Shown: piece after piece, positions 35,235 to 36,282 of the stretch
How the letters are laid out: each line of letters starts with the position of its first letter
Numbering within the stretch: the stretch's first letter is position 1
Notes under the pieces: generated by a model
Told to the model about the DNA's origin: nothing
The model's input: only the letters and a program-made list of their open reading frames with translations
Database searches by the model: none
NCBI RefSeq assembly: GCF_001625695.1
Contig: NZ_AUXY01000109.1
Coordinates: 1-36,282, forward strand
Reading direction: 5' to 3'
DNA from: Pseudoalteromonas luteoviolacea H33-S
GTDB taxonomy: Bacteria; Pseudomonadota; Gammaproteobacteria; Enterobacterales; Alteromonadaceae
DNA: 36,282 nucleotides
Position numbers and translations under genes: made by a program

Positions 35235-35763
35235 TTGATCTATTCCTTTCTTCATACACAGCTTCAATAAACTACCGGAATTTTCATTTACACCTCACTT
35301 CCAAAACGATATAGATAAGCAAAATATATTTCCGCACTCAATAGGGAGTCAATCGGCTCATTACCTGCAAATTTTCTACCATTACCAACGGCGAATACAG
35401 GTTCAGTCGCTAAATGCCATGAGCATCTCAGTCGTTGCTTTTATCACTGTACTTGCCAACTTAATGGGCGATTGCACTACAAAATAAAGCAAGCAGCATC
35501 GTTTCCAAAAAGGCTATGACGGTACTTGTTCCACATTTACTCACACAGTGGCAATTTCCAACCCCTAAAACGTTCTCTGTTATCAATGATTGATGGATAC
35601 TCATCACTTGATATCGAATTACTAATTATTTGATTCTTCTCTTTTACCGCTTTCAGTAACGTATTCAAATAACAATATCATTTACAGCCTTAGCCTTTGT
35701 CACAAACAATATAGCGATAAATTCATTCATTGCAGAGCTATCTCACATTGTTTAATTAGAACC
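35235..35763. other. Gene-free stretch with decayed coding-like frames
   Basis: No intact gene. Minus-strand stop-free runs occur, such as 35291-35440 (50 codons, reading ...TEPVFAVGNGRKFAGNEP...) with no start codon or ribosome binding site. The look is that of broken coding sequence next to transposon relics; I cannot name a family. Confidence 0.4.
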
Positions 35764-36003
35764 TTAAACCAGCTCAGGATTCAGAGCGAAATTCTGCAGA
35801 AAACGTAGAAGTTCAACATGCTTAACCTGTACTCGATACTTATCAATTCCTGTATGCCTATAGAACAGCTTAAATGTGGGCATCCTGTGAGCAATACCGA
35901 CGTATACTTTATTTCTTTTCAGCTCACGTTGGTAATTATCTTTTTTGCAGATCTGAGAGATTAAAATTCCCAGTATAAAAAGGGTAGAAATTTGCCAACC
36001 ACC
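35764..36003 (-). pseudogene. Start-less 79-codon open frame, unknown
   Basis: A continuous minus-strand frame between TAG at 36004-36006 and TAA at 35764. It reads like a protein tail: a hydrophobic segment (STLFILGILIS), a basic stretch (YQRELKRNKVYVGIAHR) and then FKLFYRHTGIDKYRV. There is no ATG, GTG or TTG near its beginning, so it may be the remaining 3' part of a gene broken by rearrangement; the adjacent IS element ends 73 bases upstream. Not recognised; it could be chance. Confidence 0.3.
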
Positions 36004-36076
36004 CTATCGGTCAGCTGCAGTTCACGCATAGTATTATTGCTTTATGGTTATGTACTAGGACATACTGATTCAGCAG

Positions 36077-36282
36077 GGCCTTGTTGATCAAATAGGCCTT
36101 TACTGACAGCCTTGTTATTTTTACCTATATTCAGGCATACCTAGCCTGTTCATCGTGTTGATCACCTTGGCTTTAATCATTACTTCTGTGTGTTGGCTGT
36201 TGAAGGTGCGGCTTGTTAATTTGTCACCCGTAAGCTGTTTAAAACGATAAACGCCTGTTTCAGCCAGCGAACGCTCATGATA
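36077..36282 (-). mobile_element. End of an IS5-family (IS903-like) insertion sequence, truncated by window edge
   Basis: The sequence GGCCTTGTTGATCAAATA at 36077-36094 closely resembles the 18-bp terminal inverted repeat of IS903-type elements (GGCTTTGTTGAATAAATC). 27 bases inside it lies the stop of a transposase C-terminus. The other end and the target duplication are outside the window. Confidence 0.8.
36121..36282 (-). CDS. IS5-family transposase, C-terminal part (runs off right edge)
   Basis: 53 codons plus TAA on the minus strand, open to the end of the window. It reads HERSLAETGVYRFKQLTGDK, then a helix and INTMNRLGMPEYR. The pattern 'RSLAETxxYRxKQLxG...LGMP' is the diagnostic C-terminal end of IS903-group IS5 transposases, with the last catalytic Glu of the DDE triad in LAET. 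The preserved frame suggests a recent copy. The N-terminal three quarters lie beyond the window. Confidence 0.85.
   Translation of the reverse strand, partial: YHERSLAETGVYRFKQLTGDKLTSRTFNSQHTEVMIKAKVINTMNRLGMPEYR

Overview
This window looks like a chromosomal segment of a marine gammaproteobacterium, most plausibly Pseudoalteromonas or a close Alteromonadales relative. That is inferred from the gene mix: exported M1 and M14 peptidases, PKD-containing surface proteins, a CadC-like regulator with beta-propeller repeats, and low to moderate G+C. There are no rRNA, tRNA or CRISPR signals. Genes are mostly single transcription units separated by hairpins at convergent ends.

Layout. 1-770 is gene-poor. 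0.77-1.9 kb holds a small exported protein and a YdcZ-type transporter with a possible short upstream ORF. 1.9-5.7 kb (minus strand) holds an outer-membrane-barrel-like protein followed by a large PKD lipoprotein with a 12-bp coding tandem repeat. 6.2-9.0 kb holds an EAL-domain protein and a phytase-like lipoprotein with a short collagen-like tract. 9.3-17.1 kb is the accessory core: a KAP P-loop NTPase, an exported gluzincin peptidase, and on the minus strand an OLD-family nuclease plus UvrD-like helicase that together form a Gabija-type anti-phage pair. 17.5-22.5 kb has an unknown 442-aa protein, an orphan solute-binding protein and an exported M1 aminopeptidase. 22.5-24.8 kb has a GST plus DJ-1/PfpI operon divergent from a LysR regulator, with palindromes between them. 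24.9-26.9 kb has a choloylglycine-hydrolase-family enzyme, a small 2OG-Fe(II) oxygenase-like protein and a GNAT acetyltransferase. 27-31 kb has a ToxR/CadC-like regulator divergent from an exported MBL-fold protein lacking most zinc ligands, then a VOC protein. 31.5-35.0 kb has an M14 carboxypeptidase with PKD domains, an exported DJ-1 paralogue without the nucleophilic cysteine, and a second small exported two-cysteine protein. 35.0-36.3 kb is a scar region with an IS3-type transposase relic, unexplained open frames and the end of an IS5-family (IS903-like) element that runs off the right edge.

How the genes fit together. The clearest functional unit is the Gabija pair (13.07-17.09 kb), with a KAP NTPase about 2 kb away as a possible second defence gene. 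The secreted peptidases fit a protein-degrading marine lifestyle. Two exported proteins keep an enzyme fold but have lost catalytic residues (the MBL protein and the second DJ-1). No wholly new multi-gene system can be proven from sequence alone. The best leads are the unusually large OLD subunit, the lone KAP NTPase, the two degenerate exported folds, and the two small exported proteins sharing a C-x24-C-R spacing.
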